Shown: positions 32,793 through 42,777, counted from the stretch's first letter. The stretch is 64,000 nucleotides of DNA from Bacillus siamensis KCTC 13613 (GCF_000262045.1 NZ_AJVF01000037.1:124001-188000); one strand, 5' to 3'. Numbers and translations: made by a program. The notes: generated by a model not told the origin, from the letters alone.

Positions 32793-34796
32793 TTAATGAT
32801 TCTGAAACTGTTTTTTTGCTTTTTCAACGACGTAATGGCTTCCGCCGCGTTTTTTGACGTCTTGAATCATCATCGCGATCAAGAGGTCTTTCTTTTTATA
32901 ATCGTAGCCGACAAACCAGCCGTTTTCTTTGCCGTCTTTATCTTCTTTTGACGTTTTCAGCTCGGCTGTGCCGGTTTTTCCGGCTACGGTAATGCCGCTT
33001 ACGGCCGGCTGATATGCAGAGCCGCGCGGATCTTCAACGACGCCTCTCAGCCCTTTTGTGATTTCTTCGGCATTGGCTTTGGACACTACTTGCTTATGCC
33101 AGATTTTCGGTGTTTTTTCTCCGTCTTTGATTAATGTCGGTTTGATGAGATTTCCGTCTGTTACAAATGCGGTATAATCAGCCGCTAAGTGCAGCGGAGA
33201 CATCAGCATCTGTCCTTGGCCGTAGCCCGTATCTCCGAGAAGAATCTCGGAATCAAGCTTGCCATTTGCGATTGACGACTTTTCAATCGGGAATTGGTAC
33301 GGAATGTCTTCGTCAAAGCCAAATGTTTTTAATCCTTTTGTAAACGCGTCCGCTCCGGTGTCTATGGCATTTTGCGCAAAGTAGATGTTGTCCGATGTAA
33401 TCAGCGCGTTTTCGAGATCCACTTCATTCAGGCGCTCTGATACGCGTGTGACATGGTAACCGCCCCAGCTTGAATCTTTCTGCCACTCTTTTCCGGTGAT
33501 TTTTTTCTTTTCCGACGCTTTCAATGTGCCGTTTGTCAGGCCGACTGCCGCGGCAATCGGTTTAATCGTTGATCCCGGTGCATACAGCTTGTTGAATTTC
33601 GCTGAAAACGGATTGTCTTTATTTTCATTCAGTTTTTTCCATTCTTTGCCGCCCCAGCCGAAAATAAAGCCGTTCGGATCATAAGACGGTGCGCTGACAA
33701 GCGCGAGGGTCTCTCCCGTTTGCGGTTCAAGGGCGACTGCCGCTCCGCTGTCATCTTTCATGGAATCATACAGCTTCGTCTGCGTTTTCATATCAATCGT
33801 TACATGAATATCCTGCCCGTTTTCGGCTTTCTTTTCAGCAATGACCTCTCCCGTTTGCGGGACATAAATTTTCCAGCCGGTCGTGCCGCGCAGCTTGTCT
33901 TCGTATACATTTTCAAGGCCGGCGGTGCCGATTTTGGAGGTGTCGCTGTATTGGCCTTCTTTCGCTTTTTTCAGCTGCTCCGCTGTGATTGTTTTAATAT
34001 ATCCGGTCAGATGGGCCGCTTTTTCACCGTACGGATAGTAGCGGGAGCTGACTTTCGTTTTCGTCACGCCGTCTAATGCGAGCAGGCTTTTGACCTTGCT
34101 TTCATCATCCGGTCTGATTTTTTGAATCGGAACATAGGAGTCATCTTTTACCCAACCCTGATTCAGTTTGCTTTTGATATCGTCTTCAGAAAGGTCCAGT
34201 TTTTCAGACAGTTTTTTGATCACGCTGTCTTTATCCTTGCCGAGTTTTCCAGGGATAATGCCGATTTCCGGCACCTCCGTATTCACGGCCAGGCCTTTGC
34301 CGTCTTTGTCGTAGATTTGCCCGCGCTTCGGTTCTTCATTTGCGATCTGCACGGTTTTGTCATCGGAAAGCTGTTTGAAAATAAAAGAAGGATTCCAGTC
34401 GATGTTCCATGATTCTCCATCGTCTGTTTTTTCTTTTTTCAGGACGGCCGTATTTTCAAAGGCGACCTTCCCTGCTTTTGTATCCATGCTGACTTTATAA
34501 TCGATGTGCTGAAGGTCATCTTTTTTCTTATCGTCTTCGTCCTGTTTTTCGGCAGTGACTTTCAGATTTTTGACCCCTGCTTGTTCATAAATGGTTTCAT
34601 ATCGTTTTACAAAATCCTTTTTGGATAGTTTTTTCTTTTCATCCTGGGTGAGGCTTTGGTACATTTTATCGTAATGACCGCCATTCCAGTCTTTTACGAA
34701 ATCTTTCATTCTGTCTTCGGCTGACTCCGATTTCGAGCAGCCGATTAAACCTATGATTCCTGCGAGTAAAAGTAATAGGTATAATCCTTTTTTCAC
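32793..34796 (-). CDS. pbpC: PBP3, class B penicillin-binding lipoprotein
   Basis: A 667-residue class B PBP with a GTG start behind GGGGAA. The N-terminus is a lipoprotein signal (IIGLIGCSK). Then follow a MecA_N-like NTF2 domain (about 30-150), a dimerisation domain, and the transpeptidase domain with SxxK in APGSTIKP (about residue 410), SDN in ITSDNIYFA and KTG in AGKTGTAEL. It cross-links peptidoglycan; the MecA-like layout explains the low beta-lactam affinity of PBP3 in B. subtilis, where it can stand in for PBP2B catalysis. No clear terminator is seen after it. Confidence 0.95.
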   Translation of the reverse strand: MKKGLYLLLLLAGIIGLIGCSKSESAEDRMKDFVKDWNGGHYDKMYQSLTQDEKKKLSKKDFVKRYETIYEQAGVKNLKVTAEKQDEDDKKKDDLQHIDYKVSMDTKAGKVAFENTAVLKKEKTDDGESWNIDWNPSFIFKQLSDDKTVQIANEEPKRGQIYDKDGKGLAVNTEVPEIGIIPGKLGKDKDSVIKKLSEKLDLSEDDIKSKLNQGWVKDDSYVPIQKIRPDDESKVKSLLALDGVTKTKVSSRYYPYGEKAAHLTGYIKTITAEQLKKAKEGQYSDTSKIGTAGLENVYEDKLRGTTGWKIYVPQTGEVIAEKKAENGQDIHVTIDMKTQTKLYDSMKDDSGAAVALEPQTGETLALVSAPSYDPNGFIFGWGGKEWKKLNENKDNPFSAKFNKLYAPGSTIKPIAAAVGLTNGTLKASEKKKITGKEWQKDSSWGGYHVTRVSERLNEVDLENALITSDNIYFAQNAIDTGADAFTKGLKTFGFDEDIPYQFPIEKSSIANGKLDSEILLGDTGYGQGQMLMSPLHLAADYTAFVTDGNLIKPTLIKDGEKTPKIWHKQVVSKANAEEITKGLRGVVEDPRGSAYQPAVSGITVAGKTGTAELKTSKEDKDGKENGWFVGYDYKKKDLLIAMMIQDVKKRGGSHYVVEKAKKQFQNH

Positions 34797-34951
34797 TGTC
34801 TATTCCCCTGCCTTCCAATTGTTATTTTCTCCTAAACCAAATGAGGCTTGCAAGGATTTTTTATTTATAGTGTTTTAAATTTTTATGTTTTTCAGCTATT
34901 TTTGTCCATATTTTTATACAATGTATCTATTAATAAAAGGGGGAGTTTCGA

Positions 34952-35272
34952 ATGATCAGAGAAGCAGCCATGCTGCATGTAAAAGAAGGTCTTGAAGGAG
35001 AATTCGAAGCGGCATTTCGCCGGGCGGAGCCTATTATAGCGGGGATGAAAGGTTATCTGTCCCATTCCTTGTCCAAATGTATGGAGGAAACGCATAAATA
35101 TTTGCTGCTGGTGGAATGGGAAACATTAGAGGATCATACAAAAGGCTTTCGCGGATCGCCGAAATATCAGGAATGGAAAGCCTTACTGCACCGTTTTTAT
35201 TCACCTTTTCCCGTTGTGGAGCATTTTCAGGATCTATCAAACTCAGATTACGTGAAGCGTAAAACCGATTAA
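34952..35272 (+). CDS. yczJ: YczJ, antibiotic biosynthesis monooxygenase-fold protein
   Basis: A 106-residue ABM-fold (dimeric ferredoxin-like) protein: AAMLHVKEGLEGEFEAAFRR and KYLLLVEWETLEDHTKGFRG fit the family. The ATG follows GGGGGAG by six bases. Function unknown; small ABM proteins include haem and quinone oxygenases. Its last 30 bases overlap the end of yczI on the other strand. Confidence 0.85.
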   Translation: MIREAAMLHVKEGLEGEFEAAFRRAEPIIAGMKGYLSHSLSKCMEETHKYLLLVEWETLEDHTKGFRGSPKYQEWKALLHRFYSPFPVVEHFQDLSNSDYVKRKTD

Positions 35273-35488
35273 AGAGATCGACCATACAAAAACGGCGGTA
35301 TATATATTGAATTTCCCGGAGCTATCGTTTTCTTTCCATTTTTCTTCCAGCCCCTGAATGAACATGACCGCACCGAGAAACACGAGCATAATCGGCTGTA
35401 TGACAGATGTATGTTCTGCATACGTAAATGCGGCAGCAGCAAGTATAATAATCAGCATCGCGAGTGACAGTTTTAAAACGCGCAGCAA
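35243..35488 (-). CDS. yczI: YczI, small membrane protein (DUF3953)
   Basis: An 81-residue protein with three hydrophobic helices (SLAMLIIILAAAAFTYA; PIMLVFLGAVMFIQGLEE; YTAVFVWSISLIGFTLHVI). Matches YczI of B. subtilis by position and size. It converges on yczJ with a 30-bp overlap of coding ends. AGAAAGGATGG precedes the ATG. Function unknown. Confidence 0.8.
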   Translation of the reverse strand: MLRVLKLSLAMLIIILAAAAFTYAEHTSVIQPIMLVFLGAVMFIQGLEEKWKENDSSGKFNIYTAVFVWSISLIGFTLHVI

Positions 35489-35618
35489 AAAAATCCATCC
35501 TTTCTGTTAGCATTTTTTGAACACAATTCTATTTCTGTCTTTATCCCCCATTATTCTAGCGTACTTTTTACGCGGATAGAACGAAAGTCGGACAATTTTA
35601 AGTTTGTTTTAAGGAGAA

Positions 35619-35656
35619 CAAAAAGCGCGCTCCCGATGAAAAGGAGCGCGCGGTTT
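35619..35656 (-). terminator. terminator of lipC and the kip operon
   Basis: Minus strand CGCGCGCTCC and GGAGCGCGC around TTTTCATC, followed by TTTTTG, just past the lipC stop. Confidence 0.88.
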
Positions 35657-36296
35657 ATGAGCGGGCGAGGCTTCCGTATCCGAGCCCCCTGAGAACGCAT
35701 GCCATGACTTCATATCCTCTGCCGTTGGGGTGTACGCGGTCATGAGAGAGATATTCGTTCAGCTTTCCTTTGAAAGCGCTGTGGACATCGGCGATTTTGA
35801 CGTGCGGCGCCGATGCGAGTGTGCTGAGGTGCGCATTATAAGAAGATATCCATTTCTCTGCAATGGAAATACCCGGGAAAGGGTTGTATAAATTGAAGAC
35901 GCGGATCTCATAAGGAGACGGGTGCGGCCCTTTTAAGGCTGTGATCTTGGCTATCATCTTTTCAAAGTTCTCGTGACAGTGACTGGACACACTGGTGAAC
36001 ACCGAAGCGTCCGATGTTTGCTGATATTCCCGAACCGAATCGATCAAATCGTTGCCGCAGCCTGTAATGGTAATCATATCAGCAGCCTGAATCCGCCTCT
36101 GAATGTACGGCCAGGACATAAGCCCGAGAATTTCTCCCGTCTCAAGGCCTGATTTGGCAAAGATGGATACGTCGGTTTTTGTCTGTAAATCTTCTGCCAT
36201 CATACGTCCGAACCGCTGAACAAAACCGGCGGAAAACGGGCCGGATCCCCTTCCCGTCGTCAAAGAATCCCCAAGCGCCGTATAAACAAGTCCCAT
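35655..36296 (-). CDS. lipC: LipC, SGNH spore phospholipase/esterase
   Basis: A 213-residue SGNH hydrolase. The four blocks are visible: GDSLTTGRG (catalytic Ser, residue 10), the Gly of [15 protein letters not shown] (Asn), and [10 protein letters not shown] (Asp and His). In B. subtilis LipC is a spore-coat enzyme needed for normal germination. AGTGGAGGAAAG precedes the ATG; it follows kipR by 60 bases. Confidence 0.92.
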   Translation of the reverse strand: MGLVYTALGDSLTTGRGSGPFSAGFVQRFGRMMAEDLQTKTDVSIFAKSGLETGEILGLMSWPYIQRRIQAADMITITGCGNDLIDSVREYQQTSDASVFTSVSSHCHENFEKMIAKITALKGPHPSPYEIRVFNLYNPFPGISIAEKWISSYNAHLSTLASAPHVKIADVHSAFKGKLNEYLSHDRVHPNGRGYEVMACVLRGLGYGSLARS

Positions 36297-36360
36297 TTTC
36301 TTTCCTCCACTCGTTACTATCGATATTGTAATGTACGCGAGTGAAGAAAAATTGGCTCGG

Positions 36361-37110
36361 TCAATAACCCAATTTCTCAGAAATATGCCGAGCGGCGTTT
36401 TTGACTTTTTCGGTTAAGTACGGCAGCCTGTCCTCTGAAAACCTGGCTTCAAAGCCGGCGATGCTGATTCCCGCAGCCACCTTACCTTCGTGATTGAAAA
36501 TCGGCGCCCCGATCGCTGCCGTGTAATCCTCTAATTCCGAATAGCTGATCGTATATCCTGATTGTAATGACGTTTCAATGGATTGAAGCACTTCAGCCGG
36601 ATTCGTCATCGTGCCTGAAGCGATTGCGGCAAGCTTTGTTTTCTGAATGTATGTGTCAATCTCCTCACGCGGCAGAAAGGATAAAATGCTTCTGGCGCAC
36701 GCTCCCGCATACAGCGGCGACCGGCGGCCGATTGCAGTATAAAGCCGTACGGTTTGCGTTCCCTCAATTTTATCGACGTAAATGGCTTCATCGCCGTCCC
36801 TCATAATCAGCTGAACGGCCTCATCCACTTCACCGCACAGCTTTTCCATCACTGGCTTGGCTATTTTCCTGATGTCCAGACGGTCAGAGACGAGCTGGCC
36901 GAATTGTAAAAAGATCAGACCAAGCTGATAACGGCCATCCGCTGCCCGGGTGAGAAATCCCATTTCCTCCAGTGAACTTGCCATCCGGTGAACCGAGGTT
37001 TTCGGCATTTCCGATAGAGAAACCAGCTCATTTAAGCTCAGGCTCGGTTCGGTCAGGAATAAATGAAGCAGCTCCATTGATTTGATGACGGTTTTGTTTT
37101 TGTTTTCCAT
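36361..37110 (-). CDS. kipR: KipR, IclR-family repressor
   Basis: A 249-residue IclR-type regulator: N-terminal winged helix ([20 protein letters not shown]) and C-terminal effector domain ([22 protein letters not shown]). In B. subtilis it represses the ycsFGI-kipIA-kipR operon, of which it is a late gene. A palindrome fitting an IclR operator lies before ycsF (41749-41768). Confidence 0.92.
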   Translation of the reverse strand: MENKNKTVIKSMELLHLFLTEPSLSLNELVSLSEMPKTSVHRMASSLEEMGFLTRAADGRYQLGLIFLQFGQLVSDRLDIRKIAKPVMEKLCGEVDEAVQLIMRDGDEAIYVDKIEGTQTVRLYTAIGRRSPLYAGACARSILSFLPREEIDTYIQKTKLAAIASGTMTNPAEVLQSIETSLQSGYTISYSELEDYTAAIGAPIFNHEGKVAAGISIAGFEARFSEDRLPYLTEKVKNAARHISEKLGY

Positions 37111-37128
37111 GACCTTTCATCCCCTTTG

Positions 37129-38142
37129 TCAGATCAGCCATTCCATTTTGAGTCTTGCTTTCAGCTCCTTCAGCTGCTGTTCCTTCTCCAACAGCAGCAT
37201 TTCCGCCTCCTCCAGCGAAACAGCAGCGAACGTGATATGTTCCCCCGGCATCGTTTGGGCGGCAAGAGGAAGATCGGCGGATATGATATGCGCCATTCGC
37301 GGGTAGCCACCCGTCGTCTGTCTGTCAGCCAGCAGTATAATCGGATTGCCGTCCGGCGGCACCTGCACCGTCCCGAATGTCACAGCCTCAGATACCATTT
37401 CAAGCGGCTCCCGCAATTCAAGCGGGGCGCCCTTCAGGCGGTAGCCCATTCGGTCGGATTGCGGCGTGACCGTATACGATTCTTGGTAAAAACGCTGTTT
37501 TGCTTCTTCTGTAAACGCATGAAATTGAGCGCCTTCAAGCACGCGAATGACCGGATTTCTTTTCAGCGGCAGAAATCCTCTGCTGCTGACAGACCAATCA
37601 GGCGCTGAGAAACCATGCTGCCCGGGAGATTCGCTCAGACGGGCAGCGATCAGTTCCGAGCACTGCGTCATACCGCCGAGCGGCAGCTCATCATCTTTTT
37701 GCAGCGCTCTTCCGCAAAAGCCGCCGATCCCCGCTCTGACATACGTGCTTTTGCTTTCCATGACGGCGGGCACGTCAAATCCCCCCGCAACGGCAAGATA
37801 AGCCCGGCTCCCCATTTTACACGGCCCGAATGAGACGACGCTTGTTTCCTTTATCAAAATCGGTTTCCACAAAGGAGCTGGTTCTCCATTAATATGAAAG
37901 GCGAAATCGGCCCCCGTGACTGCAATGACCGCCGGTTCTGAAAACTCAAAGGAAGGCCCGGGCCCCATGAGCGTAATTTCCAGCCCCGCCTCTGTTTCTT
38001 TATTTCCGGCAAGAAGATTGGCGATGCGCAGAGAGATTGTATCCATTGCGCCGCTGCCCAGTACGCCGTATTTCTGATACCCTGTTCGGCCCGTATCCTG
38101 AATCGTCGTCAGAAGACCGGGTTTCATCACTTTCATGCTCAT
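37129..38142 (-). CDS. kipA: KipA/PxpC, 5-oxoprolinase subunit and KipI antagonist
   Basis: A 337-residue protein of the AHS2 (biotin-dependent carboxylase-related) family. Features: [19 protein letters not shown] start, [14 protein letters not shown], and [17 protein letters not shown]. PxpA, PxpB and PxpC together hydrolyse 5-oxoproline with ATP; KipA was first described as the protein that counters KipI. Its ATG overlaps the kipI stop (ATGA). Confidence 0.93.
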   Translation of the reverse strand: MSMKVMKPGLLTTIQDTGRTGYQKYGVLGSGAMDTISLRIANLLAGNKETEAGLEITLMGPGPSFEFSEPAVIAVTGADFAFHINGEPAPLWKPILIKETSVVSFGPCKMGSRAYLAVAGGFDVPAVMESKSTYVRAGIGGFCGRALQKDDELPLGGMTQCSELIAARLSESPGQHGFSAPDWSVSSRGFLPLKRNPVIRVLEGAQFHAFTEEAKQRFYQESYTVTPQSDRMGYRLKGAPLELREPLEMVSEAVTFGTVQVPPDGNPIILLADRQTTGGYPRMAHIISADLPLAAQTMPGEHITFAAVSLEEAEMLLLEKEQQLKELKARLKMEWLI

Positions 38143-38879
38143 TCGGCTCCCTCCTTGATGCGGCTGTATTCTTCCGCTGAGATCCGGACGAATTTCACAG
38201 TATCGCCCGCTCTCAACAGGCTCGGCGGTTGTTCTTCAGGCCTGAAAAGCCGAAGCGGAGTGCTGCCGATCAGCCGCCAGCCGCCGGGGGTGGATATCGG
38301 ATACACACCGGTCTGCATCCCTGCGATTCCTACTGAACCAGCCGGGATCGACGGCCTTGGCGACGCCTTTCTCGGCGCTCTGATCCGCTCAGACATTCCT
38401 CCTAAAAACGGAAATCCCGGCGCAAATCCGAGCATATAAACGAGATATTCGCCTTCGGTATGAATGCGGATGACGTCTTCCGGCGTCAGATCGTTCATCT
38501 CAGCGACGTCTTCTAAATCAGGACCGAAATCACCGCCGTAGCAAACGGGGATTTCCATCACCCGGCGCTCTTCCTGCCGGCCGGCCTTTATATGGCTGAG
38601 GCGTTCTGTCACTTCTTTCTTGACCAAAGCAAAAGGAGAGACGCCTTTTTTTATTTGTGAGACGGCATACACATCATAAAAGATCGTTAAGCTTGTGAAT
38701 GCCGGAATACATTCAACGAAGCCTGGAAACGGCCGTTCTTCAATACAGGCGGCCGCCGCATGAACCCGGCTGTTGACTTCTTCGCTGATGTGCCCGCCAA
38801 AGCGGATGATAACGGCGGAATCACCGTGCGGCTGTATATCAAGCGCTGTATTGCCGCTATACTGCTTCATTGTCATCAC
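38139..38879 (-). CDS. kipI: KipI/PxpB, 5-oxoprolinase subunit and KinA inhibitor
   Basis: A 246-residue AHS1-family protein (cyclophilin-like fold in its C-terminal domain). Family segments include [15 protein letters not shown] and [20 protein letters not shown], including the conserved TGVYP and PGGW. KipI inhibits the sporulation kinase KinA in B. subtilis and is also subunit B of 5-oxoprolinase. It lies 20 bases after ycsI and overlaps kipA by four. Confidence 0.94.
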   Translation of the reverse strand: MMTMKQYSGNTALDIQPHGDSAVIIRFGGHISEEVNSRVHAAAACIEERPFPGFVECIPAFTSLTIFYDVYAVSQIKKGVSPFALVKKEVTERLSHIKAGRQEERRVMEIPVCYGGDFGPDLEDVAEMNDLTPEDVIRIHTEGEYLVYMLGFAPGFPFLGGMSERIRAPRKASPRPSIPAGSVGIAGMQTGVYPISTPGGWRLIGSTPLRLFRPEEQPPSLLRAGDTVKFVRISAEEYSRIKEGAE

Positions 38880-38899
38880 CTCGTTGTTTTCTTTCTCAC

Positions 38900-39694
38900 T
38901 TACAGAACAGCAAGCGATTCGTTCCGTATATCAGTGATCAGCATGTGCCCAGGTGAATGGGTTATCACGATATCGGGCTTTGTTTCCATGATCACCGCCT
39001 GCGGTGTAACGCCGCACGCCCAGAATACGGGAACTTCGCCTTCTTTCACCGTTACGGCATCTCCGAAGTCCGGCTGATTCAGATCGCTGATGCCGATGCT
39101 TTTCGGATTCCCGATGCGGACGGGGGCGCCGTGCACGGCGGGAAAACGTGACGTGACCTGTGCTGCGCGGACTGCCAGTCTTTCCGGAATCGGCCTCATG
39201 CTGACGACCATCTTTCCTGAAAACGGGCCCGCCGGAACACAGTCAATATTTGTTTTATACATGGGAACGTTCACGCCTTCATCAATATGCCTGATTGGAA
39301 TGTGCTGATTGATAAGGGCTTGCTCGAATGAAAAACTGCAGCCGATCAAAAAGCTGACAAAATCATCCTTCCAATATGGCGTGAGATCCGTTACCTCTTC
39401 AGTAAGCACGCCATGCCGATAGATTCTGTATTTCGGAAAGTCCGTCCGGATATCAGCTCCCGGCGCCGCTATTGCCGGAACGGGTGAACCCGCATCCGTC
39501 ACGTCAAGCACCGGACAAGGCTTTTGATTGCGCTGGCAGAATAAGAGAAAATCAAAGGCAAGATCCTTTTGCAAAACGACGAGATTGGCTTGTGCGTAAG
39601 AAGCGGCCAATCCCGCCGTCGGCCCGGTCATCCGCCCTTTTCTGATAAGCTGCCTGACTTCTTCGGGACTCATGTCACTCATATGTTTTTTCAT
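38900..39694 (-). CDS. ycsI: YcsI, DUF1445 putative hydro-lyase
   Basis: A 264-residue DUF1445 protein, annotated in the family as D-glutamate cyclase/hydro-lyase-like. Typical segments are MTGPTAGLAASYAQANLVVL, SFLIGCSFSFEQAL and HSPGHMLITDI. The ATG at 39694 (MKKHMSDMS) lies two bases beyond the ycsG stop; longer upstream frame overlaps ycsG and lacks support. In this operon a role in forming or handling 5-oxoproline is reasonable inference. Confidence 0.88.
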   Translation of the reverse strand: MKKHMSDMSPEEVRQLIRKGRMTGPTAGLAASYAQANLVVLQKDLAFDFLLFCQRNQKPCPVLDVTDAGSPVPAIAAPGADIRTDFPKYRIYRHGVLTEEVTDLTPYWKDDFVSFLIGCSFSFEQALINQHIPIRHIDEGVNVPMYKTNIDCVPAGPFSGKMVVSMRPIPERLAVRAAQVTSRFPAVHGAPVRIGNPKSIGISDLNQPDFGDAVTVKEGEVPVFWACGVTPQAVIMETKPDIVITHSPGHMLITDIRNESLAVL

Positions 39695-39698
39695 GTCA

Positions 39699-40913
39699 TC
39701 AGCCCCATAGCTGCGGCATTTGCGAGAATAATGTATAGATGCCCATAATCGCCATGACAACGACTACGATTGCCCCGGCGATCGTCAGCCAGATCGGATG
39801 TTTGTAGTCGCCGACGATTTTTTTCTTATAAGCGCCTAACAAAATCATCGCTAATGCAAGCGGCAGAATTAAACCGTTAAGCGAACCGACCGCGACCAGA
39901 ATTTTGGCAGGCTGGCCGATCGTGACAAAAATGAGAGTGGATACGATGATAAAAGCGATAATTACGCCGTTCGAATGCTTTTCGATTTTTGCCGAGAACG
40001 ATTTGAAGAAAGACACTGACGTATATGCGGCGCCGATGACAGACGTAATAGCCGCAGACCACATGATGACACCGAAAATTTTATAGCCGACATTTCCCGC
40101 CGCAAGCTTGAACACAGAAGCTGCGGGATTATCAGGATCAATGCGCAGGCCCTTTGAGACGACGCCGAGCACGGCGAGAAACAGAGCAATCCGCATTACA
40201 GATGTAATCAATACGCCTGTGACGGAGCTTTTCGTGACTTGAGGAATGACTTCCTTCCCTTGAATGCCTGAATCAAGCAGACGGTGGCCGCCGGCAAATG
40301 TAATGTATCCGCCGACCGTGCCGCCGACAAGCGTCACGATCGCCAGCACACTGATATGATCAGGCATAAAAGTTTTCACAACGGCGTGTCCGACCGGCGG
40401 AGCCGTCGTTACGGCAACATACACCGTCAATACGATCATGACAATTCCGGCGATCTGCATAAAACGGTCCATGACTTTTCCGGCTTCCTTTATGACGAAA
40501 ATCAAAACCGCAATCGCAGCGCTGATTAAAGCGCCGATCTCCGGTTTGATTCCGAATAATACTTGAAGGCCGAGACCCGCGCCGCCGATGTTTCCGATAT
40601 TAAACGCAAGTCCGCCGAGCACCACCAGAAAAGCAATGGCATAACCGGCGCCCGGAAGCACCATATTTGCTATCTCTTGGCCGCGCTTTCCGGAAACCGC
40701 GATAATCCGCCATACATTGGTTTGCGCGAAAATGTCCAAAATAATAGAGATTAAAATGATAAAGCCGAAGCTTGCCGCCAATGTATTGGTAAACGTGGCC
40801 GTCTGCGTCAGAAAGCCGGGCCCGATTGATGATGTCGCCATCAGAAATGTCGCGCCTAAAAGCAGCGACCATTTGCCGGAAGCCTTTCCGGCTGTTTTTT
40901 TCTTTTGCTCCAT
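39699..40913 (-). CDS. ycsG: YcsG, NRAMP-like transporter of the oxoprolinase operon
   Basis: A 404-residue membrane protein with eleven helices, in the NRAMP superfamily but lacking the DPGN metal motif (helix 1 reads SSIGPGFLTQT) and the MPH motif. It is therefore unlikely to move manganese and, given its operon, may import 5-oxoproline or a related compound. The ATG at 40913 (MEQKKKTAG) has GGGAGGAAG eight bases upstream. Confidence 0.87.
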   Translation of the reverse strand: MEQKKKTAGKASGKWSLLLGATFLMATSSIGPGFLTQTATFTNTLAASFGFIILISIILDIFAQTNVWRIIAVSGKRGQEIANMVLPGAGYAIAFLVVLGGLAFNIGNIGGAGLGLQVLFGIKPEIGALISAAIAVLIFVIKEAGKVMDRFMQIAGIVMIVLTVYVAVTTAPPVGHAVVKTFMPDHISVLAIVTLVGGTVGGYITFAGGHRLLDSGIQGKEVIPQVTKSSVTGVLITSVMRIALFLAVLGVVSKGLRIDPDNPAASVFKLAAGNVGYKIFGVIMWSAAITSVIGAAYTSVSFFKSFSAKIEKHSNGVIIAFIIVSTLIFVTIGQPAKILVAVGSLNGLILPLALAMILLGAYKKKIVGDYKHPIWLTIAGAIVVVVMAIMGIYTLFSQMPQLWG

Positions 40914-40935
40914 GCTGTCTTCCTCCCTCTGCTGC

Positions 40936-41700
40936 TCAGTCTTTTGAAAGCGCACTGATTTGAATGTCAGCCGCTTTTAATTCGTTTCTGATCGTTTTTG
41001 CGAATGTCAGCGCGTGGGCGCCGTCTCCGTGAATGCAGACGGTGTCCGCTTTCAGGCTTACGGCTTGTCCTTTACGTGATGTCACCGTGTTGTCTTTCAC
41101 CATTTGAATCACTTGCCCGACCGCTTTTTTATCATCCTGAATCAGCGCATCCGGCTGGGAACGCGGCGTCAGCGTGCCGTCTTCCTGATAGGTGCGGTCT
41201 GCAAACACTTCGCTTGCCGTCTGCAGTCCGATTCGATCTCCCGCTTTAATCAGCTCGCTTCCGGCTAGCCCGAAAAGAATGAGTCCGGGATCAAAATGAA
41301 AGACCGCCTGAGCGATGGCCTCTGACAGACCGCGGTTGACGGCGGCCATATTATATAAAGCGCCGTGCGGCTTCACATGCTGCATCGCGACACCTTCTGC
41401 TTTTAAAAAACCTGACAGCGCGCCGATTTGGTACAGTGTCAGATCATACGCTTCCTCGGGCGTAATCGCGATCTGCCGCCGCCCGAATCCCTGAAGATCG
41501 AACAGCCCGGGATGAGCGCCGATTTTCACGCCCTTTTCCGCCGCAAGCGCAACTGTTTTGCGCATCACGCTGGGATCACCCGCATGAAAGCCGCAGGCGA
41601 TGTTTGCAGATGTCACATAATCCAAAATCTCTTCATCCATCCCGATCTTATATGCACCGAAACTTTCTCCTAAATCACAATTGATGTCAATCTGAAACAT
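40936..41700 (-). CDS. pxpA: YcsF/PxpA, 5-oxoprolinase subunit A
   Basis: A 254-residue LamB/YcsF-family protein. Signature segments: [17 protein letters not shown] at the start, [33 protein letters not shown] and [10 protein letters not shown]. With KipI and KipA it forms ATP-dependent 5-oxoprolinase, which opens 5-oxoproline to glutamate. It is the first gene of the operon; AGGAGGGAG precedes the ATG. Confidence 0.95.
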   Translation of the reverse strand: MFQIDINCDLGESFGAYKIGMDEEILDYVTSANIACGFHAGDPSVMRKTVALAAEKGVKIGAHPGLFDLQGFGRRQIAITPEEAYDLTLYQIGALSGFLKAEGVAMQHVKPHGALYNMAAVNRGLSEAIAQAVFHFDPGLILFGLAGSELIKAGDRIGLQTASEVFADRTYQEDGTLTPRSQPDALIQDDKKAVGQVIQMVKDNTVTSRKGQAVSLKADTVCIHGDGAHALTFAKTIRNELKAADIQISALSKD

Positions 41701-41716
41701 AAGCTCCCTCCTGTAT

Positions 41717-41730
41717 TGTAAGCGTTTTAT
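41717..41730 (-). promoter_or_regulatory. cre-like site before ycsF
   Basis: The plus strand reads TTGTAAGCGTTTTA at 41716-41729, a close match to a CcpA site, about 15 bases before the ycsF start. Confidence 0.45.
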
Positions 41731-41748
41731 ATGATTATCATTCCGCTA

Positions 41749-41768
41749 TTCGGAACGACTATTCCGAA
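41749..41768 (-). promoter_or_regulatory. palindrome upstream of ycsF, candidate KipR operator
   Basis: TTCGGAATAGTCGTTCCGAA is a perfect 7-6-7 palindrome, with an extra half-site (GCGGAAT) next to it. A TATAAT box with weak -35 lies just upstream near 41790. IclR-family operators commonly have this GGAA/TTCC form. A partial TnrA-like motif (TGTCAGAATTGATATAA) overlaps the -10 region. Confidence 0.6.
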
Positions 41769-41865
41769 TTGTTGGATTTCACTCAATTATATCAATTCTG
41801 ACACGTTTGAACATACCTTTGTCAGAAAACCTACCATGGACCTAGTCACTAATGTGACAAACAAA

Positions 41866-41897
41866 AAAGAGAGCCTCATCCAGAGACTCTCTTTTTT
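41866..41897 (-). terminator. ycsE terminator
   Basis: AAAAAAGAGAGTCTC and GAGACTCTC-like arms around TGGATGAG, with T run on the minus strand, at the ycsE stop. Confidence 0.85.
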
Positions 41898-41900
41898 CTA

Positions 41901-42650
41901 TTATAATACCCAGTGGCGGATTGCTTTGGCGACTCCGTTTTCCGTGTTGACATCAGTCACCCAGTCAGCGGTTTCTTTTACAATATCCTGTGCATTTCCC
42001 ATGGCGACGCCGACACCCGCTTTTTCAATCATCGCAATGTCATTCAGACTGTCACCCATAGCCATCACATTTTCCATCGTAAAGCCGAGTTTTTCCGATA
42101 CCTTCGCCAGCGCCGCCGCTTTATTGATGCCGAGGGCATTGACTTCGATATTGATCGGGCTTGAGTTTGTGACTTCAAGCTCCTTGTTTTCTTTCAGCTC
42201 TTTCAGCACCTCATTCCGCACATCGTCATCCTCGATTTCAAATCCGAACTTGAGCCACTGGTGATCCGTAATCGTTTCCGGGAATTCCCCTCTCCATACT
42301 TTATCGACGGTAGAGGCCCAGAAATTCGTATTGTGCTTATTTCTCAGATCCCATAATTTTTGAATATGATCGGTATGAAGAAGCTTACGCTCAACCAGCT
42401 CAAAGTTAGAATCCCAGATTTCGCTGCCGTTTGCCGTAATTAAAAAGGATGACAGCTCGAGAGACTCAGCCAGTTCGCGGCATGTCATCAGCGTGCGTCC
42501 GGTGCTGATGACGACGTGAATTCCTTTCGCCTCCGCTTCCTTGATCGCCCGCCGGTTTTCCTCCGGGATGAGCTGCTCGTCATTGAGCAGGGTTCCGTCC
42601 ATATCAATCGCGATCAGTTTAATATCTGCGTCTTCTCTTTGTATCGGCAT
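41901..42650 (-). CDS. ycsE: YcsE, HAD-family phosphatase (Cof type)
   Basis: A 249-residue HAD phosphatase of the Cof subfamily. Motif I IAIDMDGTLL (residue 17), motif II VVISTGR, motif III lysine in GINKAAAL and motif IV AMGDSLNDIAMI are all intact. YcsE of B. subtilis can dephosphorylate 5-amino-6-ribitylamino-uracil phosphate in riboflavin synthesis. Stands alone. Confidence 0.92.
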   Translation of the reverse strand: MPIQREDADIKLIAIDMDGTLLNDEQLIPEENRRAIKEAEAKGIHVVISTGRTLMTCRELAESLELSSFLITANGSEIWDSNFELVERKLLHTDHIQKLWDLRNKHNTNFWASTVDKVWRGEFPETITDHQWLKFGFEIEDDDVRNEVLKELKENKELEVTNSSPINIEVNALGINKAAALAKVSEKLGFTMENVMAMGDSLNDIAMIEKAGVGVAMGNAQDIVKETADWVTDVNTENGVAKAIRHWVL

Positions 42651-42777
42651 ATATGTACCTCACTTTTTATAATGTAGTCGTCTCTATTTTAATACATATG
42701 ACCCACAGGAACAAAAAACCGCTCCTGACGTTTGGCGGGGAGAACGTTGAGGAAAAGAAATATTGAGGTGATGGAGG

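Noticed and set aside
37126-37608. 160-codon plus-strand frame opposite kipA
   Set aside because: Shadow of the kipA coding sequence with no ribosome site.
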